Source: Pseudobdellovibrionaceae bacterium
GTDB taxonomy: Bacteria > Bdellovibrionota > Bdellovibrionia > Bdellovibrionales > UBA1609
Direction of reading: 5' to 3'
Assembly (NCBI GenBank): GCA_020635075.1
Contig: JACKAM010000002.1
Location: forward strand, 806,001-870,000
Length of the DNA: 64,000 nt
This document shows, one piece after another, positions 8,307 through 15,345 of this stretch. Numbering within the stretch: the stretch's first letter is position 1; every line of letters starts with the position of its first letter. The translations under genes and the position numbers were made by a program. The notes beneath the pieces are model-generated. The model was given only the letters and a program-made list of their open reading frames with translations. It had not been told where the DNA came from and searched no databases.

Positions 8307-9200
8307 TTACTGGGCTCCGGCAGAGGCCCTTTCGGCCGCCGTTCTCACGGATTGACCAATGTCGCCCACACCCTTCAGCCGATTCAATTGGGCCATATCA
8401 AGAGCACAGCGCTGAGACAGGTTGCGCAGCCGGGCCAGTCGCGAGCGGGCATTGCCCAAGGCGCTCTTTGCCCTTCGTGTGGCGTCTTCTGCTTTGCCCA
8501 CGAGAGAATGAACCTCTTGAGTCACGGCCCAGGCGTCGCCCTTTAGATTTTCGGGGCCAAACCTTGCTTTGAAATGATCCTCGCGGGGCTGGATGTACAC
8601 ATCCTGAATCCGATGCCTTTCATCCGCCAGCTGCTCGACGCCATTGCCGAGCCACTTCCGATACTCGTCGAAGTTGTTTTCGGTAAAGCTAATGATCTCA
8701 TTGCCTCTACCATCATCCCGATCAAAGGCATTGGCGAGATCGCGAAAGAACTGCCTTTCGGGGTTGAGCCCGTAGGTCTTTGCCAAGGGTAAGAGGATTT
8801 CCCGACCGCTTCGTCCGTCGCGCTCTCTTTGTCTTTTCTGCAAGAGCTCAATCGCCGCCACCATGATCTGCAGATCATCATAGGAGTTCTTTAATATCCC
8901 GTTGGTGGAGTCATACTTTCCCGGGTCCATTTCGCGACTGAAGTCGCCACCGTCTCCACCGTCCAAAAACGAATCAAAGGCTGCCGCCCGCTCACGAATC
9001 CGTCTCGACTGGTAGGTTTGCCAAAGCGCCGAGCTTTCATAGTAGGCTGCCCCTAGGGTGTCATAGCCCTCGACGTCCTTTTTTGCCATGGACTCTATTT
9101 CATCGACTAACTCGGCTTGATCGCTGGCGCAATCTGCTGCGGAATTCATTTGCGGCAACAGAGCCAGGACCATCGTCGAGAGTAAAAGAGACCACTTCAC
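8307..9200 (-). CDS. Exported helical hypothetical protein
   Basis: The start is a GTG at 9198-9200, chosen because a perfect AAGGAGG lies 5 bp upstream and the signal peptide (LLLSTMVLALLPQMNSA) begins there. This gives 297 residues; the frame is open further upstream but without support. The mature protein is highly charged and predicted helical, with many Arg/Glu/Asp residues. Only two cysteines are obvious, one near each end. No family is recognised. Likely periplasmic. Confidence 0.65.
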   Translation of the reverse strand: MKWSLLLSTMVLALLPQMNSAADCASDQAELVDEIESMAKKDVEGYDTLGAAYYESSALWQTYQSRRIRERAAAFDSFLDGGDGGDFSREMDPGKYDSTNGILKNSYDDLQIMVAAIELLQKRQRERDGRSGREILLPLAKTYGLNPERQFFRDLANAFDRDDGRGNEIISFTENNFDEYRKWLGNGVEQLADERHRIQDVYIQPREDHFKARFGPENLKGDAWAVTQEVHSLVGKAEDATRRAKSALGNARSRLARLRNLSQRCALDMAQLNRLKGVGDIGQSVRTAAERASAGAQ

Positions 9201-9247
9201 TGGAACCTCCTTGGGATTGCTCTTTCTATTTTCTCGAAAGCTCTGGT

Positions 9248-9332
9248 ATGGGACAAGGCCAGCGGGCGGGAACTGGCCCCTGGGACGCTTCGCATTTGCC
9301 AAGGCCGCGCCCACAGTTCAAATCCCTTTAAT
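9248..9332 (-). ncRNA. Eroded relative of the tRNA-linked RNA element (tRNA-Ser(GCU) locus)
   Basis: On the minus strand, beyond the displaced tRNA-Ser(GCU) terminator, an 11-nt segment GGGATTTGAAC (9316-9326 read in reverse) is complementary to the T-arm of that tRNA. It is followed by GCGGCC-TTGGCAAATG-CGAA and CAGGGGCCAG. This aligns with GCGACC-GTGGCAAATG-GGAA and CAGGGGCTAC of the tRNA-Ser(UGA) repeat. A hairpin GGCCAG/CTGGCC (9257-9278) sits where hairpin 2 belongs. The conserved core TGAGCCGGCGGTCTGCA is missing, so this copy looks truncated. Confidence 0.45.
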
Positions 9333-9348
9333 GTGGTTCTTAAAACAC

Positions 9349-9374
9349 AAAAGCCATCAGGCTGTGATGGCTTT
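9349..9374. terminator. Intrinsic terminator, originally of tRNA-Ser(GCU)
   Basis: AAAAGCCATCA and TGATGGCTTTT form a hairpin with T/A tails. It lies on the minus-strand path downstream of tRNA-Ser(GCU), but the insertion sequence now separates the two. Confidence 0.75.
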
Positions 9375-9381
9375 TCTTTGA

Positions 9382-10663
9382 GTAACCCGGCACATGGGTA
9401 ACACTTTGTACCGGACACATAGGTTACACTTTTCGGCATAGGAGGAAAGTCTTATGCCTTGGAAGGAGTGTAGCGTCATGGATGAAAAGCTGAGGTTTAT
9501 CGCAAGGTTAATTGACGGCGAGAAAATGGCAAGCTTGTGCAGGGAGTTCGGGATTTCAAGGAAGACTGGGTACAAGATTTGGGACCGGTATAAAGATTGT
9601 GGACTGGAAGGTCTGCCTTCCCAGTCTCGCAGGCCCTATAAACAAGCCAACCAACTGCCCTTCCAAATTGAAAGTCTCATCGTACAGATCAAGAAGGACA
9701 AACCCAATTGGGGAGCCCGTAAGATTAGAGAGCGACTGAGACGAAAGCATCCGGGCATTAAACTTCCGGCCAATAGTACCGTGCATGCTGTTTTAGATCG
9801 GCATGGCCTCGTTAATGCTAGAAAACGACGACGTTACAAGGCTGAAGGCACGAAGTTGTCTTACACCTCTGAACCCAATGCCCTGTGGTGTGCCGATTAC
9901 AAGGGCGAGTTCCTCCTGGGTAACAAGAGCTACTGTTATCCTTTGACCATCACTGACTTCAGCACCCGGTACTTGCTCACCTGCGAGGCCTTGGAGAGTA
10001 CCAAAGAGCGCTATGCCTTCACTGTATTCGAAAGAACCTTCAAAGAATATGGTCTACCTAAGGCCATCAGAACCGACAATGGAATCCCCTTCTCCAATGT
10101 ACAAGCCATGTTTGGCCTTAGTCGCCTGTCTGTATGGTGGCTGAGACTAGGAATCCAGATCGAGCGTACAGCCCCAGGCTGTCCCCAACAAAATGGCAGA
10201 CACGAGCGAATGCACCTGACGCTGAAAAAAGAGGCCACCAAACCCTCCGGCCAAAACCTCCTGCAACAGCAAGAGAAATTTGATCGCTTCACAAGCGAGT
10301 ACAACCACGACCGTCCCCATGAAGCTCTGGATATGAAATACCCAGGAGAGGTCTATAAACCGTCCATGAGGCCTTACGAGGGGATATCGGAGGTGGAATA
10401 CCCAATGCACGACAAAACAGTCACGGTCACACACTGCGGACGGATCTGTGTGGACAGACGAAAGATTAATTTTAGTAGGGTCTTTGCCGGTCAGGACGTG
10501 GGCGTGAGACAGGTTGATGATAGGATATGGCTAGTGAGTTTTATGAACTACGATTTAGGGTACTTTGATGAGGAAGCTGCACGGGTCGAACCCGGAAAAA
10601 ACCCGTTTGAAGCAAATGTGTTACCTATGTGATCGGAACAATCTGTAACCTATGTGTCCGGTA
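9382..10663 (+). mobile_element. IS481-family insertion sequence
   Basis: The transposase gene is flanked by a perfect 20-bp inverted repeat: TACCGGACACATAGGTTACA at 9409-9428 and its reverse complement at 10644-10663. Each end has a second, diverged copy of the same motif: an outer-left CCGGCACATGGGTAACAC at about 9388-9405, and an inner-right copy around 10616-10636. This gives two tandem transposase-binding sites per end. The left boundary is therefore uncertain (9382 or about 9407). No target-site duplication is evident. It has inserted between tRNA-Ser(GCU) and its terminator. Confidence 0.85.
9454..10632 (+). CDS. IS481-family transposase (DDE integrase core)
   Basis: 392 residues, complete. 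An N-terminal helix-turn-helix (MASLCREFGISRKTGYKIWD) is followed by a second HTH and an rve-type catalytic core. The DDE residues are visible in ALWCADYKGEF, IRTDNGIPFSN and GRHERMHLTLKKE. AGGAGG lies 8 bp upstream of the ATG. Since the frame and both inverted repeats are intact, the element may still be active. It catalyses cut or copy transposition of its own DNA. Confidence 0.93.
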   Translation: MPWKECSVMDEKLRFIARLIDGEKMASLCREFGISRKTGYKIWDRYKDCGLEGLPSQSRRPYKQANQLPFQIESLIVQIKKDKPNWGARKIRERLRRKHPGIKLPANSTVHAVLDRHGLVNARKRRRYKAEGTKLSYTSEPNALWCADYKGEFLLGNKSYCYPLTITDFSTRYLLTCEALESTKERYAFTVFERTFKEYGLPKAIRTDNGIPFSNVQAMFGLSRLSVWWLRLGIQIERTAPGCPQQNGRHERMHLTLKKEATKPSGQNLLQQQEKFDRFTSEYNHDRPHEALDMKYPGEVYKPSMRPYEGISEVEYPMHDKTVTVTHCGRICVDRRKINFSRVFAGQDVGVRQVDDRIWLVSFMNYDLGYFDEEAARVEPGKNPFEANVLPM

Positions 10664-10679
10664 TGGACCCTTTCTAAAA

Positions 10680-10772
10680 TGGCGGAGAGGGCGGGATTTG
10701 AACCCGCGGAACGGGTTTACCCCGTTCGGTTGTTTAGCAAACAACTGGTTTCAGCCACTCACCCACCTCTCC
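10680..10772 (-). tRNA. tRNA-Ser (anticodon GCU)
   Basis: The acceptor stem GGAGAGG/CCTCTCC, discriminator G and encoded CCA are present. The anticodon arm GTTGT-TTGCTAA-ACAAC gives GCU. The long variable arm (GAACGGGGTAAACCCGTTC) is typical of serine tRNAs. The T-arm is GCGGGTTCAAATCCCGC. 93 nt including CCA. The transcript now runs into the insertion sequence rather than its own terminator. Confidence 0.97.
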
Positions 10773-10826
10773 GAATCGGTCGGCTTTTCAGCTGAGCGAA
10801 AACACTGCCACAAGAGCCTATGAGAA

Positions 10827-11420
10827 TCAAGATCTGTAGTTTTCAGGAAAGAGCTGGCGCTCGACGACCTCAATCACCGTGTGGATGATCTTAATGTGGA
10901 CCTCTTGAATGCGATCTGAGGTCTGAGCCGGAACGACAATAGCCAAATCAGCCATCCCTTTGAGCTCGCCCCCGTCGCGCCCGAGTAGAGCCACACTGGT
11001 GATTCCCAAGGCCTTGGCACTCTTAAAGGCGTGAATCACATTTTTGGAATTTCCGCTAGTAGACAGGCCAACCAATAGGTCGCCCTTGCGACCAAGGCCT
11101 TCGAGTTGGCGAGAGAAAATCTGCTCAAATCCATAATCATTGCTTACACAGGTGGTGTGACTAGGGTCACCCAAAGCCAGAGCCCCCAAGGGCTTACGAT
11201 CCTTGCGATAGCGACCAGTCCACTCCTCAGCAAAATGCATGGCGTCACAGTGACTTCCCCCATTCCCACAGGTAAACAGGTTGCCGCCGCCTTGGAAGGT
11301 CTTGAGTAACAGCTCACCAAACTTTTCGCAGGCCTGTAATTGTTGAGAATCATTTAAAAAAATCTCGATCACCTGGTGAGCCTCCGAGAGGGACTTTAGC
11401 CAGATATCTTTATTTTCCAT
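10827..11420 (-). CDS. gmhA: Phosphoheptose isomerase (SIS domain)
   Basis: 197 residues from ATG 11420, chosen for a GAGG site about 6 bp upstream and because the family starts there. GmhA converts sedoheptulose 7-phosphate to D-glycero-D-manno-heptose 7-phosphate for the LPS inner core, in the cytoplasm. The SIS motifs FTCGNGGSHCDAMHFAEEW and LVGLSTSGNSKNVI are intact. It stands alone between two tRNA genes. The presence of GmhA implies heptose-containing LPS. Confidence 0.92.
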   Translation of the reverse strand: MENKDIWLKSLSEAHQVIEIFLNDSQQLQACEKFGELLLKTFQGGGNLFTCGNGGSHCDAMHFAEEWTGRYRKDRKPLGALALGDPSHTTCVSNDYGFEQIFSRQLEGLGRKGDLLVGLSTSGNSKNVIHAFKSAKALGITSVALLGRDGGELKGMADLAIVVPAQTSDRIQEVHIKIIHTVIEVVERQLFPENYRS

Positions 11421-11520
11421 GGGGACCTCACTTTCGGTGTGCTCCGAATTCGAAGATAGCAGACCCTCAGGGTCTTGCCTAACCTGCAAATGGCTAAGCT
11501 CTCTAAAATTCACAGAGAAC

Positions 11521-11549
11521 TTGATTTATTAGCACATTATGTCTAAACA
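11521..11549 (+). promoter_or_regulatory. Possible tRNA-Arg promoter
   Basis: TTGATT (11521-11526) and TAAACA (11544-11549) are separated by 17 bp, about 24 bp before the mature tRNA 5' end. The -10 match is moderate. Confidence 0.35.
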
Positions 11550-11572
11550 TTGGCCTCTGATTGTAGCCTTGC

Positions 11573-11649
11573 GCGCCCGTAGCTCAGCTGGATAGAGTAC
11601 ATGACTACGAATCATGTGGTCGGAGGTTCGACTCCTTCCGGGCGCGCCA
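11573..11649 (+). tRNA. tRNA-Arg (anticodon ACG)
   Basis: The acceptor GCGCCCG pairs with CGGGCGC; discriminator G and encoded CCA follow. The anticodon arm CATGA-CTACGAA-TCATG gives ACG, the A34-inosine-modified decoder of CGN codons. 77 nt. No terminator or repeat follows; the next protein gene starts 25 bp downstream, so the two may share a transcript. Confidence 0.97.
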
Positions 11650-11673
11650 TTTTTCACCCAAAAGGCTCGGCTT

Positions 11674-12189
11674 ATGAAACTCAGGCAGATACTTAAAATC
11701 AACTTTTTGATTCTTGGTTTGGTCGTCGTCGTGATGGTCATGTTTCGTCTTAAGGACAAGGGTCTCAATGAGAACATTCAGGCCGTGATGGGGTTGAGTC
11801 CGGGAGCTCAGGCCCCTCTGGCGAGGGTCCAGGAGGTGACCTGGTGTGAGACACGGGTGAGTTCCCTTGAGATGGAGGGCTTGCGCCTTTTTCAAGAGGG
11901 GCTCAAGTGGTTCATGGAGACCGACGGCAAAAAAGAAGCGGATTTTGTATCGGTTGAAAAATGGTTTGGTCGCTATTGCACCTTGGATGTGGACCCCGTC
12001 GTTCTTGAGGGCCTCAAGCTTGACCAGTTCAATCCATTATTTACCATTTCTTTTGTAAAAGGACCCCAACAACATGTCCTCAAATCTGGTGATGGGGTCT
12101 ATCTGTGGGGAAATCAGGCCTTTCGCTCGCCTGAGCTCGACGAGGCTTTGAGGTCCCTACCAGACCTGCCCCAGAGGGTCCTCCAGTAG
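11674..12189 (+). CDS. Hypothetical protein with one N-terminal membrane helix
   Basis: 171 residues from ATG 11674. The frame is open upstream through the tRNA, but the signal/anchor sequence KINFLILGLVVVVMVMF defines this start. The rest is soluble, with two cysteines and no recognised family; it probably faces the periplasm. It lies directly behind tRNA-Arg and ahead of tRNA-Asn on the same strand. Confidence 0.6.
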   Translation: MKLRQILKINFLILGLVVVVMVMFRLKDKGLNENIQAVMGLSPGAQAPLARVQEVTWCETRVSSLEMEGLRLFQEGLKWFMETDGKKEADFVSVEKWFGRYCTLDVDPVVLEGLKLDQFNPLFTISFVKGPQQHVLKSGDGVYLWGNQAFRSPELDEALRSLPDLPQRVLQ

Positions 12190-12211
12190 TCCAGCTCCAA
12201 TTTATACGCGG

Positions 12212-12240
12212 TTGACAAAATGGCGCCTGGTCTTTAAATT
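12212..12240 (+). promoter_or_regulatory. tRNA-Asn promoter
   Basis: TTGACA (12212-12217, consensus) and TAAATT (12235-12240) have ideal 17-bp spacing. They end 15 bp before the mature tRNA start. Confidence 0.7.
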
Positions 12241-12255
12241 TCAGAGCCTTAGTGT

Positions 12256-12331
12256 TCAGGTGTAGCTCAGTCGGTAGAGCAGGTGACTGTTAATCACCTT
12301 GTCGGGGGTTCGAGTCCCTCCACCTGAGCCA
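12256..12331 (+). tRNA. tRNA-Asn (anticodon GUU)
   Basis: The acceptor TCAGGTG pairs with CACCTGA; discriminator G and encoded CCA follow. The anticodon arm GGTGA-CTGTTAA-TCACC gives GUU. The T-arm is GGGGGTTCGAGTCCCTC. 76 nt. It is the first gene of a locus that continues into a terminator and the tRNA-linked RNA element. Confidence 0.97.
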
Positions 12332-12340
12332 TTTTTTTAG

Positions 12341-12377
12341 AAACAAAAAAACCACCTCACGGGTGGTTTTTTTGTTT
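12341..12377 (+). terminator. tRNA-Asn terminator (first copy)
   Basis: AAACAAAAAAACCACC and GGTGGTTTTTTTGTTT form a perfect 16-bp hairpin with a 5-nt loop; the T-run is inside the 3' arm. Confidence 0.9.
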
Positions 12378-12384
12378 GTGGAAA

Positions 12385-12551
12385 TGGCGAAGGTGGAGGG
12401 ACTCGAAGTGAAAGCCCGACCCTGATAGATGCGACCTAAGGGAGCATCTAGCTGGGCAAGTCAGACAAGATGTCTGACTTAGGGGTTGAGCCGGCGGTCT
12501 GCAGCGGGCGAGCTGGACGCGAGAACGCGAAGGACAGTCCCTACGGAGCCA
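12385..12551 (+). ncRNA. tRNA-linked structured RNA element, tRNA-Asn copy
   Basis: It starts TGGC, followed by a 17-nt stretch (12391-12407) exactly complementary to tRNA-Asn 12309-12325 (T-loop to acceptor). Conserved CGAAGTGAAAG (12404-12414) and CGACC (12417-12421) follow. Hairpin 1 is TAGATGC/GCATCTA (12426-12450). Hairpin 2 is AAGTCAGACA/TGTCTGACTT with loop AGA (12458-12480). Then come TGAGCCGGCGGTCTGCA (12487-12503), GCGAGC and AGGACAGTCCC. The ends can close a stem (AGGGACT with AGTCCCT, TGGC with GCCA). Homology to the tRNA-Ser(UGA) repeats is clear from blocks and identical spacings. No credible coding frame is conserved. Function unknown. Confidence 0.75.
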
Positions 12552-12561
12552 TTTTTTTTAG

Positions 12562-12598
12562 AAACAAAAAAACCACCTCACGGGTGGTTTTTTTGTTT
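12562..12598 (+). terminator. Terminator of the RNA element (second copy)
   Basis: Same 16-bp hairpin as at 12341-12377. It also faces the convergent SulP gene and may serve both directions. Confidence 0.9.
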
Positions 12599-12602
12599 GA
12601 AC

Positions 12603-14366
12603 TCATTCTACACTGGCCATTAACTTCAGTGCTTCATCAACACTTTCTGAAAGTAAAATATTGCTTTGGCCAGCGCTCAATTCTGATTTTTCAATCAGCT
12701 CTTTTGGCTGTGGTCTTAATCCCACGAGGCAAATTTTTCTTTGTCCGGTTGCCAACTTTCGGACAGCACTTTCAAACGCAACAAGCCCAGTAACGTCCAT
12801 CACAGGAACGTCATCCATTAAAAAAATAACTCCGCGGACATCATCGGTGATTCTAGTAAGGGTGTCAGCGGCCTTCTCTGCGGCGCCAAAGAATAGAGGT
12901 CCGTCAATTTCATACACAATAATATCATGGGGGATTTGCTTGTTATTGATAAGTGGGTGTGATTCGCCGACTGAAAGAGCATGCCCCCCTGTCACTTCAG
13001 CCATTCTTCTTATAAAAAGAAGAGCCGCAAGCACCACGCCGACCGTTACACCAAGAACCATGTCGAAGATAACAGTAAGAGAGAAGCACAGAAGAAGGAC
13101 AAGAACATCGCTCCTGGGCGCCACCTTTAAAATATGAAAGAAATGTTTAGCCTCCGACATATTGTAAGCAACTAACATCAATAGCGCGGCCAAAGCGGCC
13201 ATCGGCAGATATGAAACCAAGGGTGCTAACAGCAACAATACTAATAAAGTAAAAACAGCGTGGAATACCGCCGACAGTGGCGACCTTGCTCCAAAGCGGA
13301 TATTGGTAGCCGTCCGAGCAATAGCTCCTGTCGCTGGTATTCCGCCAAAAAAGGGACACAATAAGTTCCCAATTCCCAATGCCACCAGCTCAGCGTCAGG
13401 ATCATGTTTAGTATGAGCGATTCCATCGGCGACCACTGCAGAAAGTAGCGACTCAATTGCGCCCAATATTGCGATGGCAAAGGCAGACGGAAAAAGAGCC
13501 TCCAAGGCCTCAAGAGATAATTGAAATGGGCTCCCATCAGCAGCCTTAAAATTCCACGGAAGATTAAGGTGAGGTAAGGCTTGAGGAACACCATGTCCGA
13601 TTACCCCTCCGAGATCAAAGCTGAAGCGATTGCCAATGGTGGCCACCTCAAAACCTGGGATCCATTTTCTAAGAAGAACCGTTAAGATTGAGACTCCGGT
13701 CAAGGCTATCAATGGTGCCGGAATCTTTTTGTTGATCTTTGGCCAGAAAATAAGAAGAAGTAGTGTCAATAACGCAATTGAAAATTCCGTCAGATTTGCC
13801 GTCCTCCTAGCGTCGATAAGAACCATTAACTTTTCTAAAAAGCGTTCGGGCATTTCAGGCGTTTGCAATCCGAAGAAGTCTTTGAGCTGCAGAGTAGCAA
13901 TAACAACCGCAATTCCAGTGGTAAATCCTGTCGTCACCGGATATGGGATAAATTGGATCATCTTACCAAGCCGGGCCAACCCCATAGATAAAAGAATAAT
14001 TCCCGCAATAAAACCAGAAAGCAGTAGCCCACCTAAGCCAAATTTGTGAGCCACGGGGGCAAGAAGAACCACAAATGCGGCCGTAGGACCCGTGACTTGA
14101 AACCGTGACCCCCCCAGAAGGGCTACCACCGCACCACCAATGATTACGGTATAAAGTCCATGTTGTGGGGGAACACCACTGGCTATGGCTAAAGCCATAC
14201 CTAGGGGTACGGCAATCATTCCTACAACCACTCCTGACATGAGGTCGGAACGCAAATCAGAAAGTGAGTAACCCTCCTCAAATCTTTTTCTAAGTGCAGT
14301 AAATAAACGAACTCCAACAAATGGAAACAGGGTTGGTGACAGTTTGCGGGTATAACGTTGATGCAT
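12603..14366 (-). CDS. SulP-family anion transporter with STAS domain
   Basis: About 587 residues from ATG 14366; a TTG one codon upstream is possible. The family's N-terminal segment (LRSDLMSGVVVGMIAVPLGMALA) is followed by about 12-14 membrane segments, including QVTGPTAAFVVLLAP and a central LVALGIGNLLCPFFGGIPATGA. A C-terminal cytoplasmic STAS domain covers about residues 460-580 (VIFLMDDVPVMDVTGLVAF). SulP proteins carry sulfate, bicarbonate or dicarboxylates in the inner membrane; the substrate cannot be told here, though a beta-carbonic anhydrase lies 4 kb away. The gene is AT-rich compared with its neighbours and divergent from a Fur-family regulator block. Confidence 0.9.
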   Translation of the reverse strand: MHQRYTRKLSPTLFPFVGVRLFTALRKRFEEGYSLSDLRSDLMSGVVVGMIAVPLGMALAIASGVPPQHGLYTVIIGGAVVALLGGSRFQVTGPTAAFVVLLAPVAHKFGLGGLLLSGFIAGIILLSMGLARLGKMIQFIPYPVTTGFTTGIAVVIATLQLKDFFGLQTPEMPERFLEKLMVLIDARRTANLTEFSIALLTLLLLIFWPKINKKIPAPLIALTGVSILTVLLRKWIPGFEVATIGNRFSFDLGGVIGHGVPQALPHLNLPWNFKAADGSPFQLSLEALEALFPSAFAIAILGAIESLLSAVVADGIAHTKHDPDAELVALGIGNLLCPFFGGIPATGAIARTATNIRFGARSPLSAVFHAVFTLLVLLLLAPLVSYLPMAALAALLMLVAYNMSEAKHFFHILKVAPRSDVLVLLLCFSLTVIFDMVLGVTVGVVLAALLFIRRMAEVTGGHALSVGESHPLINNKQIPHDIIVYEIDGPLFFGAAEKAADTLTRITDDVRGVIFLMDDVPVMDVTGLVAFESAVRKLATGQRKICLVGLRPQPKELIEKSELSAGQSNILLSESVDEALKLMASVE

Positions 14367-14404
14367 CAAAATTTAATATCAATTATTGCATCATGTTGCA
14401 ATAA
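14358..14404. promoter_or_regulatory. Two palindromes at the SulP start: candidate operators
   Basis: TTATTGCA (14383-14390) and TGCAATAA (14397-14404) are perfect 8-bp arms with a 6-nt spacer. TTGATGCATCAA (14358-14369) is a perfect 12-bp palindrome over the SulP start codon. AT-rich dyads of this kind suit a Fur-superfamily protein, and one is encoded divergently at 14724. The link is inference. Confidence 0.5.
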
Positions 14405-14498
14405 GGGCTTTGCCAGCGCGGGACGGTGCAATAGTTTTTTTGAATGTCTTAAGGGTTCTGTGCCCGATTGTTTTGGCATATGAGCATAAGGTCTTCAG

Positions 14499-14711
14499 AT
14501 GAGTTTTCGCTTGCATCAGCTGGGTGAGATCCTCTTAGGCTTACTTGAAGAAGAAAGGCTTTTTGTTATTGACCTCTTTCCAAATAAATTTGAAACGGAT
14601 CCAGTGATAACTAAAGAAATCATTAGAAGGGTGCATTTGGATGGGGACGTCGAAGATTTGGAGTTTGATCAAAAAGGCAAATTGACAATGGCGATCTCGC
14701 GATTTGGATAA
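14499..14711 (+). CDS. Small hypothetical protein upstream of the Fur-family gene
   Basis: 70 residues, acidic, with no membrane helix and no cysteines. It ends 12 bp before the Fur-family gene, on the same strand, so co-transcription is likely. No family recognised. The preceding bases offer only a weak ribosome site. Confidence 0.5.
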   Translation: MSFRLHQLGEILLGLLEEERLFVIDLFPNKFETDPVITKEIIRRVHLDGDVEDLEFDQKGKLTMAISRFG

Positions 14712-14723
14712 GGGAGTTGTGCC

Positions 14724-15176
14724 ATGAAAAAGCGAGCAGATTTGGTTAGCTATTTGAGATCAAAAGGGCTGCGCATGACCCCTTCGAAAGAGCTTCTCAT
14801 TCAGTTTTTTATCGATAACCAGAAGAGATATGTTTCGAGTAAAGAGCTGCAGGATCATGTTGGAGTTCATCTACCAGATGTTGACCGCACCACGGTTTAT
14901 AGAAATATTGAAAAATTGATCGCTCTAGAGTTGATCCAGGAATTGGACCTTCCAAAGACAGGAAAGGCTTACCAGTTTATCTTCGACAGAAAAGCTCATC
15001 ACTACTATATTTGTAAGGGCTGTGGCGAAGTAAAGCAGGGAGATGGGAGACTTTTTGCTCGAATCGAAAAGGCTCTCAAAGAGATTCACGATTTTTCTAA
15101 AGCACAGATGTCTGTTGTTTTTTATGGGTACTGTTTAGAATGTAAACCTGGGGGATCAAAAGAGACCTCTATGTGA
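14724..15176 (+). CDS. Fur-superfamily metal-responsive repressor
   Basis: 150 residues with the Fur layout. An N-terminal winged helix includes GLRMTPSKELLIQFFID and VDRTTVYRNIEKLIAL. A C-terminal metal/dimer domain follows with KAHHYYICKGCGE and a second CxxC pair (CLEC). Whether it senses Fe, Zn, Mn or peroxide cannot be decided from sequence; the two CxxC pairs fit a structural Zn site, as in Zur and PerR. An AGGGAG site precedes the ATG. It probably regulates the divergent SulP gene and itself. Confidence 0.85.
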   Translation: MKKRADLVSYLRSKGLRMTPSKELLIQFFIDNQKRYVSSKELQDHVGVHLPDVDRTTVYRNIEKLIALELIQELDLPKTGKAYQFIFDRKAHHYYICKGCGEVKQGDGRLFARIEKALKEIHDFSKAQMSVVFYGYCLECKPGGSKETSM

Positions 15177-15345
15177 GCTCAATCAAATTCAAAGCCCAAT
15201 CCTCAACGATCTTTGCTTTGGGAAACCGCCATTTAAAAACCTTAACGTCCTGTGACGGGATTGATTGAACAGCTCCACAAGAATTTACCATCTCGCGGAT
15301 GATTCAGCCTCCTTGCCGGGCTACCTCGTCACCCAGTGTTCCCCT

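Larger units (their letters stand above)
12326..12599 (+). repeat. Direct repeat of the tRNA 3' end plus terminator flanking the RNA element
   Basis: GAGCCA plus the trailer and the complete terminator (12326-12378, 53 bp) recur at 12546-12599 (54 bp) with only one extra T. The second copy follows a sequence, AGTCCCTACGGAGCCA, that resembles the tRNA-Asn 3' end AGTCCCTCCACCTGAGCCA. The RNA element is thus bracketed by direct repeats of the tRNA tail. Confidence 0.9.

Noticed and set aside
12379..12420. A second tRNA gene on the minus strand at 12385-12420
   Set aside because: Only the T-arm/acceptor complement is present; there is no D-arm or anticodon arm, and the segment is the 5' end of the RNA element.
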